64,000 nt of DNA from an uncultured Oleiphilaceae bacterium (GCA_913060665.1 CAJXUY010000003.1:124001-188000); one strand, 5' to 3'. Counted from the first letter of the stretch, positions 29,429-40,918 are shown. The notes: generated by a model from the sequence alone, not told the origin. Numbers and translations are program-made.

Positions 29429-30070
29429 TTACTTGAAATGAACAACCAGTGTTTTAAGCTTAAACTTCTTATCCAGTTGTTTTTTTACTTTGTCTGCATG
29501 CGCTTTGTCTGTATATGGGCCACTAAACACTCGAATTAACTGCGTCCCGTCTTTATCAACTTTAGTCGTGTGCCCGTCAAATCCATCCTTACGAAGCGTA
29601 TCTCGAAGATTATAAGCATTTTTATGATTTCCGAACGTCCCCAACTGCACCATCCAAACATTGCTTAGTTCTTTTTCCTTAAACACAGACTTCGAAGGTT
29701 TCTCACTAGCGTTAGGTTCCGCGACTTTTACCTTCTCAGCACTCTTAGGGTTAGTGCCAACTTCAACGACCTCACCTTCAACCGGATTACTTGTCACGAC
29801 AACCTCAACCACATTATTTTCAACCGCTGAAGGTCCGGCCAAAACATTTGCTGTGGTTGAGTTTTGAACACCATCTGAAGGTTCAATTATCTTAAACTTA
29901 GGCTTTTGAGGCGAGTTTAACGTTATCACCGGCAGCTCCGATTGCACGGGTATAGGGATAAGTTGTGTTTTCGACGGCTGATGTGGTTCATCAAAAATCA
30001 TTGGCAAAAATATCACTGCAAGCGATACTATTACCAAGGCACCCACTACTCTTTGCTTTAATCCATCCAT
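29429..30070 (-). CDS. dedD: SPOR-domain cell division protein, DedD-like
   Basis: Single-pass inner-membrane protein with a periplasmic septal-peptidoglycan-binding SPOR domain. Residues about 5-25 form the membrane helix (VVGALVIVSLAVIFLPMIF). A proline- and valine-rich linker follows. The C-terminal 75 residues are SPOR: VWMVQLGTFGNHKNAYNLRD and GTQLIRVFSGPY. The frame is open to a TTG at 30091, but I use the ATG at 30070, which has AAGAGAA upstream. It lies between folC and cvpA, as in related genomes. Confidence 0.92.
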   Translation of the reverse strand: MDGLKQRVVGALVIVSLAVIFLPMIFDEPHQPSKTQLIPIPVQSELPVITLNSPQKPKFKIIEPSDGVQNSTTANVLAGPSAVENNVVEVVVTSNPVEGEVVEVGTNPKSAEKVKVAEPNASEKPSKSVFKEKELSNVWMVQLGTFGNHKNAYNLRDTLRKDGFDGHTTKVDKDGTQLIRVFSGPYTDKAHADKVKKQLDKKFKLKTLVVHFK

Positions 30071-30115
30071 TTTTGATTCTCTTTTATCCAAAATACTTAA
30101 AAACGAACTACTCTG

Positions 30116-31423
30116 TTAGTCTATCTCAGATACGACATGAAAGGAGCCAAAACACATTACAATCCCGTCATTTTGTTTAGCCGCTTCGAATGCTTTTTCA
30201 TATGCCAAATCGAGTGACGCATACTCAACAAACTGTTGATCAGCCTCAGTTAGCGCGGTACGAATCTGCGATAATTCCATCGCACGAGGACATGACAATG
30301 TAGCTACATGCCATTCAGTTACCAGACCACCGAGCCCTTCAACAATCCCACTAACATCCTTATCTATCAATACCGAGAAAACAGCATAAACAGGTCGATA
30401 GCCCTTTATACTGGCTAACCGACGTGATAAAAACCTTGCAGCATGAGGGTTATGACCTACATCTAGCAAAACCAACGGTTGAGTTGAGTACACTTCAAAA
30501 CGGCCTTTAACCACAAAGCCATCAAGGCCTTTCAGGGTGCCATCACGACTAACCGGAAACCCAAGACATTCCATCGCTTGAAGCGCAGTTAATATATTGC
30601 TTTCAGGAAGCAAACTAAACGGCATAGGCTGTTCTTTTTTTACTCCACTTAAGTCACTTAAGTACCCTATAATCCGTTTATTATCTGAGGTATTTTGAGA
30701 CCGGTAGACCCAACTGTAATCTATGGCGTTGTCTGCGGTAGATTGTGTCAACCCGAACTGTTTTCGATAGATAAATAAGTTAATATTTTGAGCATCAGCT
30801 TGCTGAATGACGCTCTCAGGCGGGTTATCTCCGCCGTAAATAGAAGGCATACCCTGACGAAAAATACCCGCCTTTTCGAAACCTATACTTTCGCGATTGT
30901 CCCCTAACCATTCAACATGGTCGATGTCAACCGAGGTAATAATGGATAGATCTGAGTCTACGATATTAACCGCATCCAGTCGGCCACCTAACCCGACTTC
31001 AAGCAGTACAACATCCAGAGGCTCTTTTTCAAAACAACACAGCGCCGCTAGTGTTCCAAACTCAAAGTACGTTAAAGGCGTTCCATCACGGGCTATCTCA
31101 ACCGCTTCAAAGCTCTCAACCAGTCGTTTATCATCAACCAATTCGCCATTAACTCTTACACGCTCATTATAGCGATGGATATGAGGTGAACTATAAACGC
31201 CTACCGACTTCCCGGCATTCAACAATAATCGTTCTAGCACCGCTATAGTAGAACCTTTACCATTTGTACCCGCAACAACCACCACTTTTTTGGCAAGAGG
31301 GCCTTTTCTTAACTTAGAGTATACGGTTAGCGTTCTATCTAGCCCCATCTCAATCTCAGATGGGTGGTTTTGCTCTATTCGTTTCAACCAGTTGTTAAGC
31401 GCTTTCTGGTATGATTTAGCCAT
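30116..31423 (-). CDS. folC: Folylpolyglutamate synthase / dihydrofolate synthase
   Basis: Adds glutamate to dihydropteroate and to folates. The 435-residue Mur-ligase-like enzyme has the ATP loop [11 protein letters not shown] near residue 50, [17 protein letters not shown], the [15 protein letters not shown] core, and [11 protein letters not shown] in the C-terminal domain. It overlaps the end of accD by 8 nt, implying translational coupling, as in the usual accD-folC pair. Confidence 0.96.
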   Translation of the reverse strand: MAKSYQKALNNWLKRIEQNHPSEIEMGLDRTLTVYSKLRKGPLAKKVVVVAGTNGKGSTIAVLERLLLNAGKSVGVYSSPHIHRYNERVRVNGELVDDKRLVESFEAVEIARDGTPLTYFEFGTLAALCCFEKEPLDVVLLEVGLGGRLDAVNIVDSDLSIITSVDIDHVEWLGDNRESIGFEKAGIFRQGMPSIYGGDNPPESVIQQADAQNINLFIYRKQFGLTQSTADNAIDYSWVYRSQNTSDNKRIIGYLSDLSGVKKEQPMPFSLLPESNILTALQAMECLGFPVSRDGTLKGLDGFVVKGRFEVYSTQPLVLLDVGHNPHAARFLSRRLASIKGYRPVYAVFSVLIDKDVSGIVEGLGGLVTEWHVATLSCPRAMELSQIRTALTEADQQFVEYASLDLAYEKAFEAAKQNDGIVMCFGSFHVVSEID

Positions 31424-32303
31424 TATCTAACTCATCACCTTTAGGGTTTGATCGACCGGTTAGCTTTGACAAGATAGAAGCGAGCCGCACCCTTATCACC
31501 TGCCGGTGAAGAATCATATCTATAACACCGTGCTCTAACAGAAACTCACTACGTTGAAACCCTTCTGGAAGCTTCTCTCTGACGGTTTGCTCAATAACTC
31601 TTGGTCCGGCAAAACCGATTAGGGCATTGGGTTCTGACACATTCACATCCCCTAGCATCGCCAAGCTAGCTGACACACCTCCGAATACAGGGTCAGTCAT
31701 CACTGAAACAAATGGGATACCCATTGCCTTCATTCTTTCCAGTACTGCGGCTGTTTTTGCCATTTGCATCAAAGACGCAAGCGCTTCTTGCATCCTCGCA
31801 CCTCCGCTGGCACTAAAACACACAAGAGGTATGCGCTCTTCCATTGCAATATTGGCGGCTCTGGTGAACTTCTCGCCAACAACAGCCCCCATTGAGCCGC
31901 CTAAGAATTTGAATTCAAATGCAACCACCACTACAGGTATCTGAAGTACTTCACCTTGAAAGCATACCAACGCGTCTTTCTCGCCTGTCTCTTTCTGGTT
32001 TGTAGTTAATCGATCTTTGTATTTCTTGCTGTCCTTGAATTTAAGTCGGTCATTCGGTGCGAGCTCTGGCGCGATTTCTACTCGCCCCTTAGCATCCAGA
32101 AATATATCGATTCTTTTTCGAGCAGTTAAACGCATGTGATGCTGACACTTTGGACAGACCTCAAGGTTTTTCTCTAGTTCTGGCCTATATAACACGCTTT
32201 CGCACTTAGGGCATTTCTTCCACAGTCCCTCTGGCACAGTACTTTTTTGTGAGGACTCAGACCGAATAACACTGGGTACAATTTTATCAAGCCAATTGCT
32301 CAC
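31416..32303 (-). CDS. accD: Acetyl-CoA carboxylase carboxyltransferase subunit beta
   Basis: Transfers carboxyl from biotin to acetyl-CoA, together with AccA. The N-terminal zinc ribbon is visible as CPKC and, 16 residues on, a second CPKC. The crotonase-like core has [16 protein letters not shown] and [13 protein letters not shown] choose the GTG at 32303 because AAAGGAG lies 7 nt upstream; a TTG one codon earlier is the alternative. Length (295) is normal. It is the last step before folC in the minus-strand run. Confidence 0.96.
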   Translation of the reverse strand: MSNWLDKIVPSVIRSESSQKSTVPEGLWKKCPKCESVLYRPELEKNLEVCPKCQHHMRLTARKRIDIFLDAKGRVEIAPELAPNDRLKFKDSKKYKDRLTTNQKETGEKDALVCFQGEVLQIPVVVVAFEFKFLGGSMGAVVGEKFTRAANIAMEERIPLVCFSASGGARMQEALASLMQMAKTAAVLERMKAMGIPFVSVMTDPVFGGVSASLAMLGDVNVSEPNALIGFAGPRVIEQTVREKLPEGFQRSEFLLEHGVIDMILHRQVIRVRLASILSKLTGRSNPKGDELDNG

Positions 32304-32360
32304 CAACTTACTCCTTTAAAAAGACCGACAACCAATATTCATAGTGAATATCGTCAAATA

Positions 32361-33164
32361 TCAGGCATCCATCGCTTGACGCATTGATGAAACGATATTG
32401 TACATTTTAGCCTTAATAGCTGCATGGTTATCGATATTGGAGGCTATAGTATTTACTAAAACACTTCCTACAATCACACCATCAGCAACCTTAGCAACCG
32501 CCGCTGCAGATTCCGCATCCTTAATACCAAACCCCACGCCTACGGGTATGTCACTTTTATTTCGTATAACGGCAAGTTTTGCTGCCACGCTAGCAACATC
32601 TAGGCTTGCAGACCCTGTCACACCTTTAACTGATACATAATAAACATACCCTGAACTTGCATCACAGATTGCCTTGATTCTATCATCTGTTGTGGTCGGC
32701 GCGATCAGGTAGACCGAGTCGAGATTGTTGTTTCTCATCTCTACTAGTAGTTGATGGCCTTCTTCCGGAGGAAGGTCTACCACCAATACGCCATCCACCC
32801 CTGCACCCGCTGCTTTAGACGCAAACAGACCGTAACCCATTTTAACAATAGGGTTCAGGTAGCCCATCAATACGACAGGCGTAGAGGTGTTTGTTTCTCG
32901 AAAGCCTGACACCATCGATAATATATCGTCTAGCGAAACGTTATGCTCTAACGCTCTTTCACAGGCTAACTGAATAACTGGACCATCTGCCATAGGGTCA
33001 GAGAATGGGATGCCTAATTCGATAATATCAGCACCTGCATTAACCAGCTCATGCATCAATTCGACCGTTAATCCTGGTACTGGGTCTCCACCGGTGATAT
33101 AAGGTATCAATGCACTTTTTCCGTCACTCTTTAACTGTGACATAACCGCCTTAATTCGACTCAC
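32361..33164 (-). CDS. trpA: Tryptophan synthase alpha subunit
   Basis: Cleaves indole-3-glycerol phosphate to indole. The catalytic acids sit at Glu49 ([11 protein letters not shown]) and Asp60 (ADGPVIQ) when counted from the GTG at 33164, exactly the E. coli numbering, and GAGGAA stands 7 nt before this GTG. The open frame extends five codons further to a TTG, which I reject. The phosphate-binding [12 protein letters not shown] is intact. It follows trpB by 21 nt. Confidence 0.96.
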   Translation of the reverse strand: MSRIKAVMSQLKSDGKSALIPYITGGDPVPGLTVELMHELVNAGADIIELGIPFSDPMADGPVIQLACERALEHNVSLDDILSMVSGFRETNTSTPVVLMGYLNPIVKMGYGLFASKAAGAGVDGVLVVDLPPEEGHQLLVEMRNNNLDSVYLIAPTTTDDRIKAICDASSGYVYYVSVKGVTGSASLDVASVAAKLAVIRNKSDIPVGVGFGIKDAESAAAVAKVADGVIVGSVLVNTIASNIDNHAAIKAKMYNIVSSMRQAMDA

Positions 33165-33185
33165 TTGATCATTCCTCAATAAAAT

Positions 33186-34406
33186 CTATACGGTTATGCC
33201 GTCAATTTCGGCAATCGTATGCATATCTTTATCGCCACGCCCTGAAAGGTTCACGATGATAATCTGATCTTTATCCATTTGTTTAGCTAGCTTCATGCCA
33301 TAGGCAATCGCGTGACTGGATTCTAACGCCGGTATTATTCCTTCAACTCTCGTTAGCGTGCGAAACGCATCTAGCGCTTCATCATCGGTGATGGCAACAT
33401 ACTCTGCACGGCCTTCATCTTTCAACCAACTATGCTCTGGACCCACACCAGGGTAATCCAAACCAGCAGAAACAGAATGAGTGGCACTAATCTGTCCATT
33501 GTTATCTGACATTAAGTACGTGCGATTTCCATGTAGAACACCAGGCTCACCGGCACACAGTGGTGCTGCATGCTCACCACTTTCCAGACCATGTCCAGCG
33601 GCTTCGACACCGTACATTTTAACACTATCATCTCCAATAAAGGGATAGAACAGTCCAATCGCGTTAGAACCTCCGCCAACACATGCGACTAACGCGTCGG
33701 GTAAACGTCCCTCTTTATCCAAGCATTGCTGTTTGGCCTCTTTACCGATAACTGTTTGGAAATCTCTCACCAGCATTGGATAAGGATGGGGTCCTGCAAC
33801 GGTTCCAATAATATAGAACGTATTATCGACGTTTGTTACCCAGTCGCGCATCGCTTCATTCATGGCATCTTTTAGTGTACGGGTTCCGCTTTCCACGGGC
33901 ACGACAGTCGCACCAAGCAGCTTCATTCTGTACACATTTTGAGCCTGACGCTGAACGTCCTCTGCCCCCATAAATACGGTACATTCTAACCCTAGTCGAG
34001 CGGCGACAGTAGCGGTTGCTACCCCATGCTGGCCCGCGCCTGTTTCAGCGATAATGCGGGGCTTTCCCAAATGCTTAGCTAGCAAGGCCTGACCAATAGT
34101 ATTATTAACCTTGTGCGCTCCGGTATGATTCAAGTCTTCACGCTTTAGATATATTTTGGCACCACCTACTTTATCGGTTAACCTTTCGGCAAAATATAGT
34201 GGCGATGGACGCCCAACATAGTCAGCCAAGTCACGATAAAACTCTTCTTGGAATTCAGGGTCATGTTTCAGTGTATTATATTGCTCTTCTAACTGCAGAA
34301 GAGAGGGCATTAATGTCTCTGATACGAATCGCCCGCCAAACTCTCCAAAATGACCGGTAGCATCCGGTATTTGCTGGAGCATATCATCAGTATATTTTGT
34401 CGGCAC
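33186..34406 (-). CDS. trpB: Tryptophan synthase beta subunit
   Basis: Condenses indole with serine, using PLP bound to Lys99 in HTGAHKVNN. Also visible are [19 protein letters not shown] and the phosphate-binding [12 protein letters not shown]. The length of 406 residues and overall pattern match the standard TrpB1. It starts with GTG, supported by AGAGGTGG upstream, and overlaps the 3' end of trpF by 20 nt, so translation is likely coupled. Confidence 0.97.
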   Translation of the reverse strand: MPTKYTDDMLQQIPDATGHFGEFGGRFVSETLMPSLLQLEEQYNTLKHDPEFQEEFYRDLADYVGRPSPLYFAERLTDKVGGAKIYLKREDLNHTGAHKVNNTIGQALLAKHLGKPRIIAETGAGQHGVATATVAARLGLECTVFMGAEDVQRQAQNVYRMKLLGATVVPVESGTRTLKDAMNEAMRDWVTNVDNTFYIIGTVAGPHPYPMLVRDFQTVIGKEAKQQCLDKEGRLPDALVACVGGGSNAIGLFYPFIGDDSVKMYGVEAAGHGLESGEHAAPLCAGEPGVLHGNRTYLMSDNNGQISATHSVSAGLDYPGVGPEHSWLKDEGRAEYVAITDDEALDAFRTLTRVEGIIPALESSHAIAYGMKLAKQMDKDQIIIVNLSGRGDKDMHTIAEIDGITV

Positions 34407-35019
34407 TTGCCACCTCTTTCATAAATTTATAGATCTTTTCACTATCTTTAATCCCTTTGCGGACTTCGACTCCGCCACTAATATCTACCGCGTACGGCCT
34501 AATACTAGTAATAGCCACTGCAATGTTTTCAGTATCTAAACCACCCGCCAATATAATTTTTGATCTATGTTCAGGTGGTACTAACGACCAGTCGAACGTA
34601 CTACCTGTTCCGCCCGCCAATCCAGGAACATAACTGTCTATCAATATCCCGAGAGCAGCAGAATGAGCCTCAATTGCTTCGAGAATACTCTCCCTGTTTT
34701 TAGCGCGAATAGCTTTAATATAAGGTAGGTTAAAGTTTTGGCAAAACTCAGGACTTTCATCCCCATGAAACTGCAGCAAATCAATATGTACATGATCAAT
34801 CACCCGCCTGACCATATCCTCATTTGCATCTACAAAGAGGCCTACTTTGGTTACAAAGGGCGGTATCTTGCTGCAAATTTCAGCAGCTTTATCTATGCTA
34901 ACATATCTGGGGCTTTTCTCGAAAAAAACAAACCCCAAAGCATCCGCTCCGGCCCCAGCAGCAGCGAGTCCGTCACAGACTCTAGTTATACCGCAAATTT
35001 TAACGCGAGTTCGTATCAT
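34387..35019 (-). CDS. trpF: Phosphoribosylanthranilate isomerase
   Basis: Third step of tryptophan synthesis. A 210-residue TIM barrel with the family start RVKICGITR (catalytic Cys in CGIT), [29 protein letters not shown] and [10 protein letters not shown]. It stands alone from trpC and trpD, which are not in the window. It overlaps trpB and follows truA by 36 nt. Confidence 0.96.
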   Translation of the reverse strand: MIRTRVKICGITRVCDGLAAAGAGADALGFVFFEKSPRYVSIDKAAEICSKIPPFVTKVGLFVDANEDMVRRVIDHVHIDLLQFHGDESPEFCQNFNLPYIKAIRAKNRESILEAIEAHSAALGILIDSYVPGLAGGTGSTFDWSLVPPEHRSKIILAGGLDTENIAVAITSIRPYAVDISGGVEVRKGIKDSEKIYKFMKEVASADKIY

Positions 35020-35055
35020 CTAACTTATTCCGCACCTGATAAATACTCAAACTAA

Positions 35056-35913
35056 TTAGCGATTAGTCTGACTTAATAAATAATAGGGTTTGATCAATGA
35101 CGGGCCAAGCTCCACTTGGGGGATATCACCGCCATCATAACCGACATGAACAAAATAGAGTCCATAGGGAGGCGCTGTAACCCCACCGGCAGTCCTATCT
35201 TTAGAATTTAAAACTTCTTCTACCCAACCCTCATGCATACACCCTGAGCCAATAGACATTAGCACTCCAGAAATATTCCTAACCATATGATGAAGAAAAG
35301 CATTGGCTTGAATGTCTAAAATGACAAAATCATTAAAGCGCCTAATATCTATAAACTCTAACGTACGCACCGGAGATTTGGCCTGACAACCGGCAGCTCG
35401 AAAGGATGAAAAATCATGCTCTCCAACCAGACACTGAGCCGCACTAGCCATTACAACCTCATCAAGCGGGCGGTAGTTCCAAGTGACCTCCCTATTATAA
35501 AGCGCAGGTCGAATGGGGTTATTATAAATAATATAACGATATCGTCTGTTTTTTGCGGAGAAACGCGCATGAAAAGCATCTGTTACATTGCCAACCCAAT
35601 GAACAGAGATATCACAAGACAAGTTTGAGTTAACCCCCAGCACCCAAGATCGCTGAGTACGAGTAACGGATGTGTCAAAGTGAACAACTTGATGAGATGC
35701 ATGAACGCCTGCATCGGTCCTGCCCGCACAAACGACTTCTATAGGGTGATCAGCGACTTTAGATAATGCTGCCTCTAGACTCTGCTGAACGGTAGGGTGC
35801 CCCGACTTCTGTGATTGCCAGCCGTGATAGCGACCACCATTATACTCAAGTACTAACGCAACACGCCCAGAGCCAATTAAGGTTCCGGGCGTGTCTGATT
35901 TTACTAAACTCAT
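35056..35913 (-). CDS. truA: tRNA pseudouridine synthase A
   Basis: Isomerises uridines 38-40 in the anticodon arm of tRNAs. Catalytic Asp67 lies in CAGRTDAGVHA. Further motifs are LEYNGGRYHGWQ near the N-terminus, FHARFSAKNRRYRY and FLHHMVRNISGVL. The N-terminal 16 residues before the conserved core are a short extension. Its position between fimV and trpF is the common one. Confidence 0.96.
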   Translation of the reverse strand: MSLVKSDTPGTLIGSGRVALVLEYNGGRYHGWQSQKSGHPTVQQSLEAALSKVADHPIEVVCAGRTDAGVHASHQVVHFDTSVTRTQRSWVLGVNSNLSCDISVHWVGNVTDAFHARFSAKNRRYRYIIYNNPIRPALYNREVTWNYRPLDEVVMASAAQCLVGEHDFSSFRAAGCQAKSPVRTLEFIDIRRFNDFVILDIQANAFLHHMVRNISGVLMSIGSGCMHEGWVEEVLNSKDRTAGGVTAPPYGLYFVHVGYDGGDIPQVELGPSLIKPYYLLSQTNR

Positions 35914-35979
35914 GAAGTTAATCTATACCTTAGTCTGCTAGGCTTGCCCTATTCGCTATAGATTACCTATTTTGAAATA

Positions 35980-38900
35980 TTAGTCCAACGTTTTAAGAAG
36001 ATCTTGTGCCTCTTGCTTTTGCTCTTCACTTCCTTCTAGCGTCACCTCTTCCAAGATGTCCCTTGCGCCATCGCCGTCACCCATATCGATATAAGCACGC
36101 GCTAAGTCAAGCTTAGTGGCAGCTTCATCAGTACCTGCCAGAAAGTCAAAATCCTCATCTTCAGTAATACCAGACTCAAAGCCATCGACGTCAACAGCAC
36201 TTCCTTCCAAATCAAGTGTGCCACCATCAATATCCAAACTGTCATCAGCATCCAAACTGTGATCAGAAACGGCATCTGAGCTAATATCGCCTGCCAAATC
36301 AAGCTCACCTAACTCTTCTGCACCCACGACGACATCATCTTCTTCAAGGCCCGGTAAGTCGCCCTCCAATAAGCTGTCGACAACCTCTTCTGGCGCAGGA
36401 GAATCTACCGATAATGTTTCGGCTATATCTTCCAACTCTTCTACTGCTGAGTCAGAACTCATTAGCTTACCATCTTCCTGCTTGGTTTCACCTTCGCCTT
36501 CAAGATCAAAACTAACATCTAAATCAGAATCGATTTTATCTAGCTCAAGATCTAGGTCATCAAGACTCAAACCGTCTTCCAAGTCACCCTCAGGCGACTC
36601 CAAATCAGTTGATTTAACTTCATCACCTGCTGGCTCTAGGTCTAAGGCTATATCATCCAATTCACTATCCAGATCTGCCAACTGAGTATCCAAATCAGAC
36701 AGCTCGCTACCCTGCACGTCCTGATCAACAACTGACAACTCGTCATCAAGACCGAGACCCTCTACATCTAACTCCAAGTCATCGGCATCTAACTCCAAGT
36801 TATCAACATCTAACTCTAGCTCATCAACATCTAACTCTAGCTCATCAACATCTAACTCTAGCTCATCAACATCTACTTCCTCAGTTGAAGTCAGTGAAAT
36901 TTCATCCGCAATATCCAGCCCTAAATCAACCTCTTCACCGGCTAACAGTGTATCTTCACCTTCTTGCTTATCCACATTCGTTGAGTCAAGCTCAAATTCG
37001 ATAGGCGCAGATTCTTCTATCGATGTGTCATCAGCATCAAGATCGATCTCATTGATATCGAAGTCAATATCCAGATCATCATCTTCTGATTCAAGATCAG
37101 ACTGACCAACCCCATCAGCAGCCAAGTCAGATTCAAGACTACTAAGCTCTTCATCAATATCAGCAGTATCATCTAACTGCTCCGATGCACTTTGTGTAGG
37201 CTCGTAGTCAATTGCGGAAATTTCAGCTTCTTTATCTTCAGCCTCTTCCGCGCCCAAACCCTCTATCTCTAGCGGCTCAGAATCCGGACCTTCCTCTGTT
37301 GATAAAAGCTGATTTTCAAGATCATCAATAGACATCATGTCATCAGCGTCAGCGTCAGCGAAACGGCTTTTGATTTCTAGCGCCTGCTCCATTGCATAGT
37401 CATCATTCAACGCTTCAACTTCGTTGAACTGTTTGTTAAATGACTCTGCCTCATTTGATTCGGCATATACCTCTAATAGTTTTAATCTAATATCAGTACG
37501 CTGGGGCTCTGAAGAGATTGCATTCTCAAGCAACTGAGAAGCCTGATCCAAGCGCCCATAAGCAATATAAATATCAGCTTCAGCAATTACGTCTTCGGTC
37601 TCAGCCTGTCCCGGCAACACTGTTTCTTCTACCGCCTCTACTGCTTCATCAACCTCTGTAACCGCTCCATTAGACTCTTCACTACCCAGTACGTCTTCTG
37701 CTCCAAAAATATCACCTGGCTCTTCGCCATCCTCATTTCTTGTTTCAAAAAACTCTTGTTCTTTTTGAGCATTTCTACGAGACAGCCCCCATACAATTAG
37801 TAGCAGCAATATCACCCCACCACCAACGGCTAACTGATACATAGGATTTTTCATCACCGTTTCAACAATCGATTGCACAGTAAGTTCTTTTTCTACTGGC
37901 TCAGTTACTGGTAATGAAGCCGGTTTAGTTTTTGGTGTTTCAGGCGCATCTACAGGCTTGTCCGCACTCACGGCTTGAGGTTCAATACCCACAATAGTTT
38001 CTGGTTCAGCGCTACCCGCCATACCTTCTGCCACAGAGGCTTCTGCTATCTTTTCAGCGTCAACGTTTGTACCAGCAGACTCTTCCTCGGAAGAGAGCTC
38101 ACCTTTCGCGGCCATATCTTCTGCCACCATCACTTCGTCAACAGTCTTAACTGAATCAATAGCCTCATCTTTACCCATCTGGGTTTGGAGGTTAGCAAGC
38201 TGATCATCTTTTAATGTTAATAAGCGTTGGAGCGTTTCTAACTGCTCTTCGAGGTCTTCTACCCTGCTATTTAATTCTCGTTTTTCTAGACTTGCTTGAT
38301 CCAGTTTCTCTAACATTACCGCTAGGTTATTCTTGAGTGCGTCTTCCGAACCATTATTTGCGGCCTCTCCCGCATGGGCACCAGATTGATTATCGGTCGC
38401 TGTATTTTCTGCCACCACAAGCTTGAGCTCGTCTCCGCTATTGACAGCAGAAGGCGTGGTAACCGGCGTTTCACTTTGGGGTGTTGCGTCAACGACATTC
38501 TTTCCCAACGCTCGCTTTTCAAAGTCTCTATTTTGTGCAATAACGCCACGTACCGCATCACGCTTAGAACGCTGCCTAATATCATTCAAGTTAGGTAAAC
38601 GGAGAATCTGCCCCTTCTTTAGGCTATTTATGTTACCGTTTATAAATGAGTCAGGATTCATATCCTGTATAGCCAGCATCGTTTGCTGCGCGGTCACTGA
38701 GCTGTCAGGTCGAACTTTTAGCGCGATCGCCCACATGGTATCGCTATTATTAGTAGGTCCGTATATATCACCTGACGACTGAGCAACAGGCGCTGAAACG
38801 TTTTGTCGTGCAGGCCTTTCATCACTTACGTCAATTTCAGGCAGCTGATTAGTCGTTAACGCCGGAGCAGACTGAACCTGCTGAACTGGAGCAAGCGGCT

Positions 38901-39303
38901 CCTCGCCGTAAATAGGGGGATCAATTAAAAGTGCATACTCTCGAAGCAAGCGACCACTTGGCCAAATCACCTCAACAAGAAAGTTCAAAAATGGCTCGCG
39001 CACAGGCTTAGCAGTTGTTAACTGAACAACCATTTTACCATTTTCGTTTCGCTGAACTTCAAACCGGACATCAGAAAGAAAGTAAATTCTCTCAACACCA
39101 GCTTTTAAAAACTCTTCTCTTGATGCTAAACCCGGGAGAATTTCATTGTCTTCAAGGTCCCGAATGTTAACCAATTCAATTTCAGCTTTGAGCGGTTGAT
39201 TAAGGGTAGACTCTACTGAAGCCTCGCCCAGTCCTAAAGCCTGTACAACACCAGCACCCAAAACGCTGACTAGTGATAGAGCAACCGCAAGCTTGCGCAT
39301 CAT
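35980..39303 (-). CDS. fimV: Polar hub protein FimV (type IV pilus/twitching)
   Basis: Large inner-membrane protein organising the cell pole, needed for type IV pilus function and cAMP control in Pseudomonas. I start at the first of two tandem ATGs (MMRKLAVALS), with AGGAAAGAAG upstream; the frame runs 16 codons further back without support. Order: signal peptide; FimV N-domain (ASVESTLNQPLKAEIELV); LysM near residue 190; coiled coil; membrane helix VGGGVILLLLIVWGL near 505; long, extremely acidic cytoplasmic region; C-terminal TPR/FimV domain (DLARAYIDMGDGDGARDIL). The acidic region holds in-frame 21-bp repeats. It is one of the longest genes in the window (1107 codons). Confidence 0.95.
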   Translation of the reverse strand: MMRKLAVALSLVSVLGAGVVQALGLGEASVESTLNQPLKAEIELVNIRDLEDNEILPGLASREEFLKAGVERIYFLSDVRFEVQRNENGKMVVQLTTAKPVREPFLNFLVEVIWPSGRLLREYALLIDPPIYGEEPLAPVQQVQSAPALTTNQLPEIDVSDERPARQNVSAPVAQSSGDIYGPTNNSDTMWAIALKVRPDSSVTAQQTMLAIQDMNPDSFINGNINSLKKGQILRLPNLNDIRQRSKRDAVRGVIAQNRDFEKRALGKNVVDATPQSETPVTTPSAVNSGDELKLVVAENTATDNQSGAHAGEAANNGSEDALKNNLAVMLEKLDQASLEKRELNSRVEDLEEQLETLQRLLTLKDDQLANLQTQMGKDEAIDSVKTVDEVMVAEDMAAKGELSSEEESAGTNVDAEKIAEASVAEGMAGSAEPETIVGIEPQAVSADKPVDAPETPKTKPASLPVTEPVEKELTVQSIVETVMKNPMYQLAVGGGVILLLLIVWGLSRRNAQKEQEFFETRNEDGEEPGDIFGAEDVLGSEESNGAVTEVDEAVEAVEETVLPGQAETEDVIAEADIYIAYGRLDQASQLLENAISSEPQRTDIRLKLLEVYAESNEAESFNKQFNEVEALNDDYAMEQALEIKSRFADADADDMMSIDDLENQLLSTEEGPDSEPLEIEGLGAEEAEDKEAEISAIDYEPTQSASEQLDDTADIDEELSSLESDLAADGVGQSDLESEDDDLDIDFDINEIDLDADDTSIEESAPIEFELDSTNVDKQEGEDTLLAGEEVDLGLDIADEISLTSTEEVDVDELELDVDELELDVDELELDVDNLELDADDLELDVEGLGLDDELSVVDQDVQGSELSDLDTQLADLDSELDDIALDLEPAGDEVKSTDLESPEGDLEDGLSLDDLDLELDKIDSDLDVSFDLEGEGETKQEDGKLMSSDSAVEELEDIAETLSVDSPAPEEVVDSLLEGDLPGLEEDDVVVGAEELGELDLAGDISSDAVSDHSLDADDSLDIDGGTLDLEGSAVDVDGFESGITEDEDFDFLAGTDEAATKLDLARAYIDMGDGDGARDILEEVTLEGSEEQKQEAQDLLKTLD
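36764..36880 (-). repeat. In-frame 21-bp tandem repeat within fimV
   Basis: Five complete 21-bp units start at 36764, 36785, 36806, 36827 and 36848, followed by a 12-bp partial unit. The last three are identical to each other; the first two differ by a few bases. The repeat encodes a heptad-like LELDVDE unit. Being a multiple of three, copy changes would lengthen or shorten the acidic tract without frameshift. Confidence 0.9.
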
Positions 39304-39701
39304 CTCTTCTTTCCTTTCTTGTTTTACACTTCGTACTAAATTTAAGAGCATTTAAGCCAGACATAATTAGACGTTAGATCATCTAATGTACTTTCCAGTT
39401 TAAAAAACTATTCCAGACAGTTGCTTTTATTCAATAAATTCTGATTTGACACAACTAGGTAACAAGTATTGTTTATAAACAGTGATTTTTCAATAATTCT
39501 TTGTGTTTCTAATTGTTAACGGCAGTCGGGGAAACCCCATATAAGGATGCCAGGTATACACCGTACAATCACCACAATATACCAAAACAGGAGAACTAGA
39601 GAGAATTAAGAAGTGGCGCCAAACGAGAGGGATAACAGGTCTTGAGTCAACAGATGTTGAGGAATAAGAAAACCTTACCCCTTAACATCCTTAGTATTGC
39701 A
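39304..39701. other. 398-bp gap between asd and fimV
   Basis: No gene seen. It must contain the fimV promoter. A short GGGG-AAA-CCCC dyad occurs near 39528. An imperfect 10-bp inverted repeat (GATGTT-g-AGG and CCT-t-AACATC, about 39652-39688) just beyond the asd stop might act as its transcript end, but no T-run follows. Confidence 0.4.
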
Positions 39702-40817
39702 TTAATCGTTTTTTAGTATAATTCTCAACATTCTGCGTAAAGGCTCTGCAGCCCCCCAAAGTAGCTGATCGCCCACTGTAAAGGCCGAAATATACTCTGG
39801 CCCCATATTTAGCTTACGAATTCTACCCACCGGCACACTTAGCGTACCCGTTACTTTTGCGGGAGTCAGCTCTTTAACCGTCAGTTCTTTATCATTAGGG
39901 ATCACTTTAACCCAATCATTTGAATCGGCTAAAATAGACTCAATCTCTGCAACAGGTAGGTCTTTCTTCAACTTAATAGTCATTGCCTGACTATGGCAGC
40001 GCATTGCACCCACGCGAACACACAGGCCATCAACTGGGATTGGCGTTTCAGATAAACCTAATATCTTGTTGGTTTCTGCTTCCGCCTTCCACTCTTCTCT
40101 GCTCTGCCCATTATCTAATTGAGAGTCAATCCAAGGAATCAAACTACCACCCAATGCGACACCAAAGTTTTCAGTAGGCAACGTATCTGAACGAATAGCG
40201 TCTGCTACAGTTTTATCAATTTCAAGAATTGCCGATGCTGGGTCATCCAACAAGCCTGATACAGAAGAGTGAATCTCACCCATCTGGCTTATCAGTTCAC
40301 GCATGTGACGAGCACCGCCACCAGACGCAGCCTGATAGGTCATGGGGCTAACCCATTCAACCAGATCATTTTCAAACAACCCACCCAGGGCCATTAGCAT
40401 CAAACTAACCGTGCAATTTCCGCCTACGTACGTTTTTACGCCTTGTTCAAGTGCATCATCAATAACTTTGCTATTAACAGGGTCTAGTACAATAACAGCA
40501 TCATCATCCATTCGTAACGATGAAGCCGCATCTACCCAATAACCATTCCAACCGTCAGCGCGCAAAGCGCTATAAACAGATTTCGTATAATCACCGCCTT
40601 GGCAAGTAATAATAACATCCATCGCTTTAAGCGCTTCAATGCTGTTCGCATCTTGAAGAGCCGAAACAGTTTTACCTACATCAGGCGCTGCCTGGCCTGC
40701 TTGTGACGTAGAGAAAAATACCGGATCGATAAAATCAAAATCGTTTTCTTCTCGCATTCTTTGCATCAGCACGGAACCCACCATGCCTCGCCAACCCACC
40801 AAACCTACTTTTTTCAT
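39702..40817 (-). CDS. asd: Aspartate-semialdehyde dehydrogenase
   Basis: Reduces aspartyl phosphate to the semialdehyde, the branch point to lysine, methionine and threonine. It is the long gammaproteobacterial type, with [17 protein letters not shown] at the N-terminus and active-site Cys135 in [10 protein letters not shown], the same position as in E. coli. I start at MKKVGLVGW (40817); the frame extends six codons upstream without family support. It lies between leuB and fimV, as in pseudomonads. Confidence 0.96.
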   Translation of the reverse strand: MKKVGLVGWRGMVGSVLMQRMREENDFDFIDPVFFSTSQAGQAAPDVGKTVSALQDANSIEALKAMDVIITCQGGDYTKSVYSALRADGWNGYWVDAASSLRMDDDAVIVLDPVNSKVIDDALEQGVKTYVGGNCTVSLMLMALGGLFENDLVEWVSPMTYQAASGGGARHMRELISQMGEIHSSVSGLLDDPASAILEIDKTVADAIRSDTLPTENFGVALGGSLIPWIDSQLDNGQSREEWKAEAETNKILGLSETPIPVDGLCVRVGAMRCHSQAMTIKLKKDLPVAEIESILADSNDWVKVIPNDKELTVKELTPAKVTGTLSVPVGRIRKLNMGPEYISAFTVGDQLLWGAAEPLRRMLRIILKND

Positions 40818-40918
40818 GACTAATCTCAGTGACACATTTAAATATTGAACAACTGTACTCTACGCTATCAAGATGAAGACACCACATCAATGATGTAGCG
40901 CCTTCACTGTCAGATATA

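Noticed and set aside
36764-36880. Possible CRISPR-like array
   Set aside because: Units are contiguous 21-bp copies without spacers and in frame with fimV; this is a coding tandem repeat.
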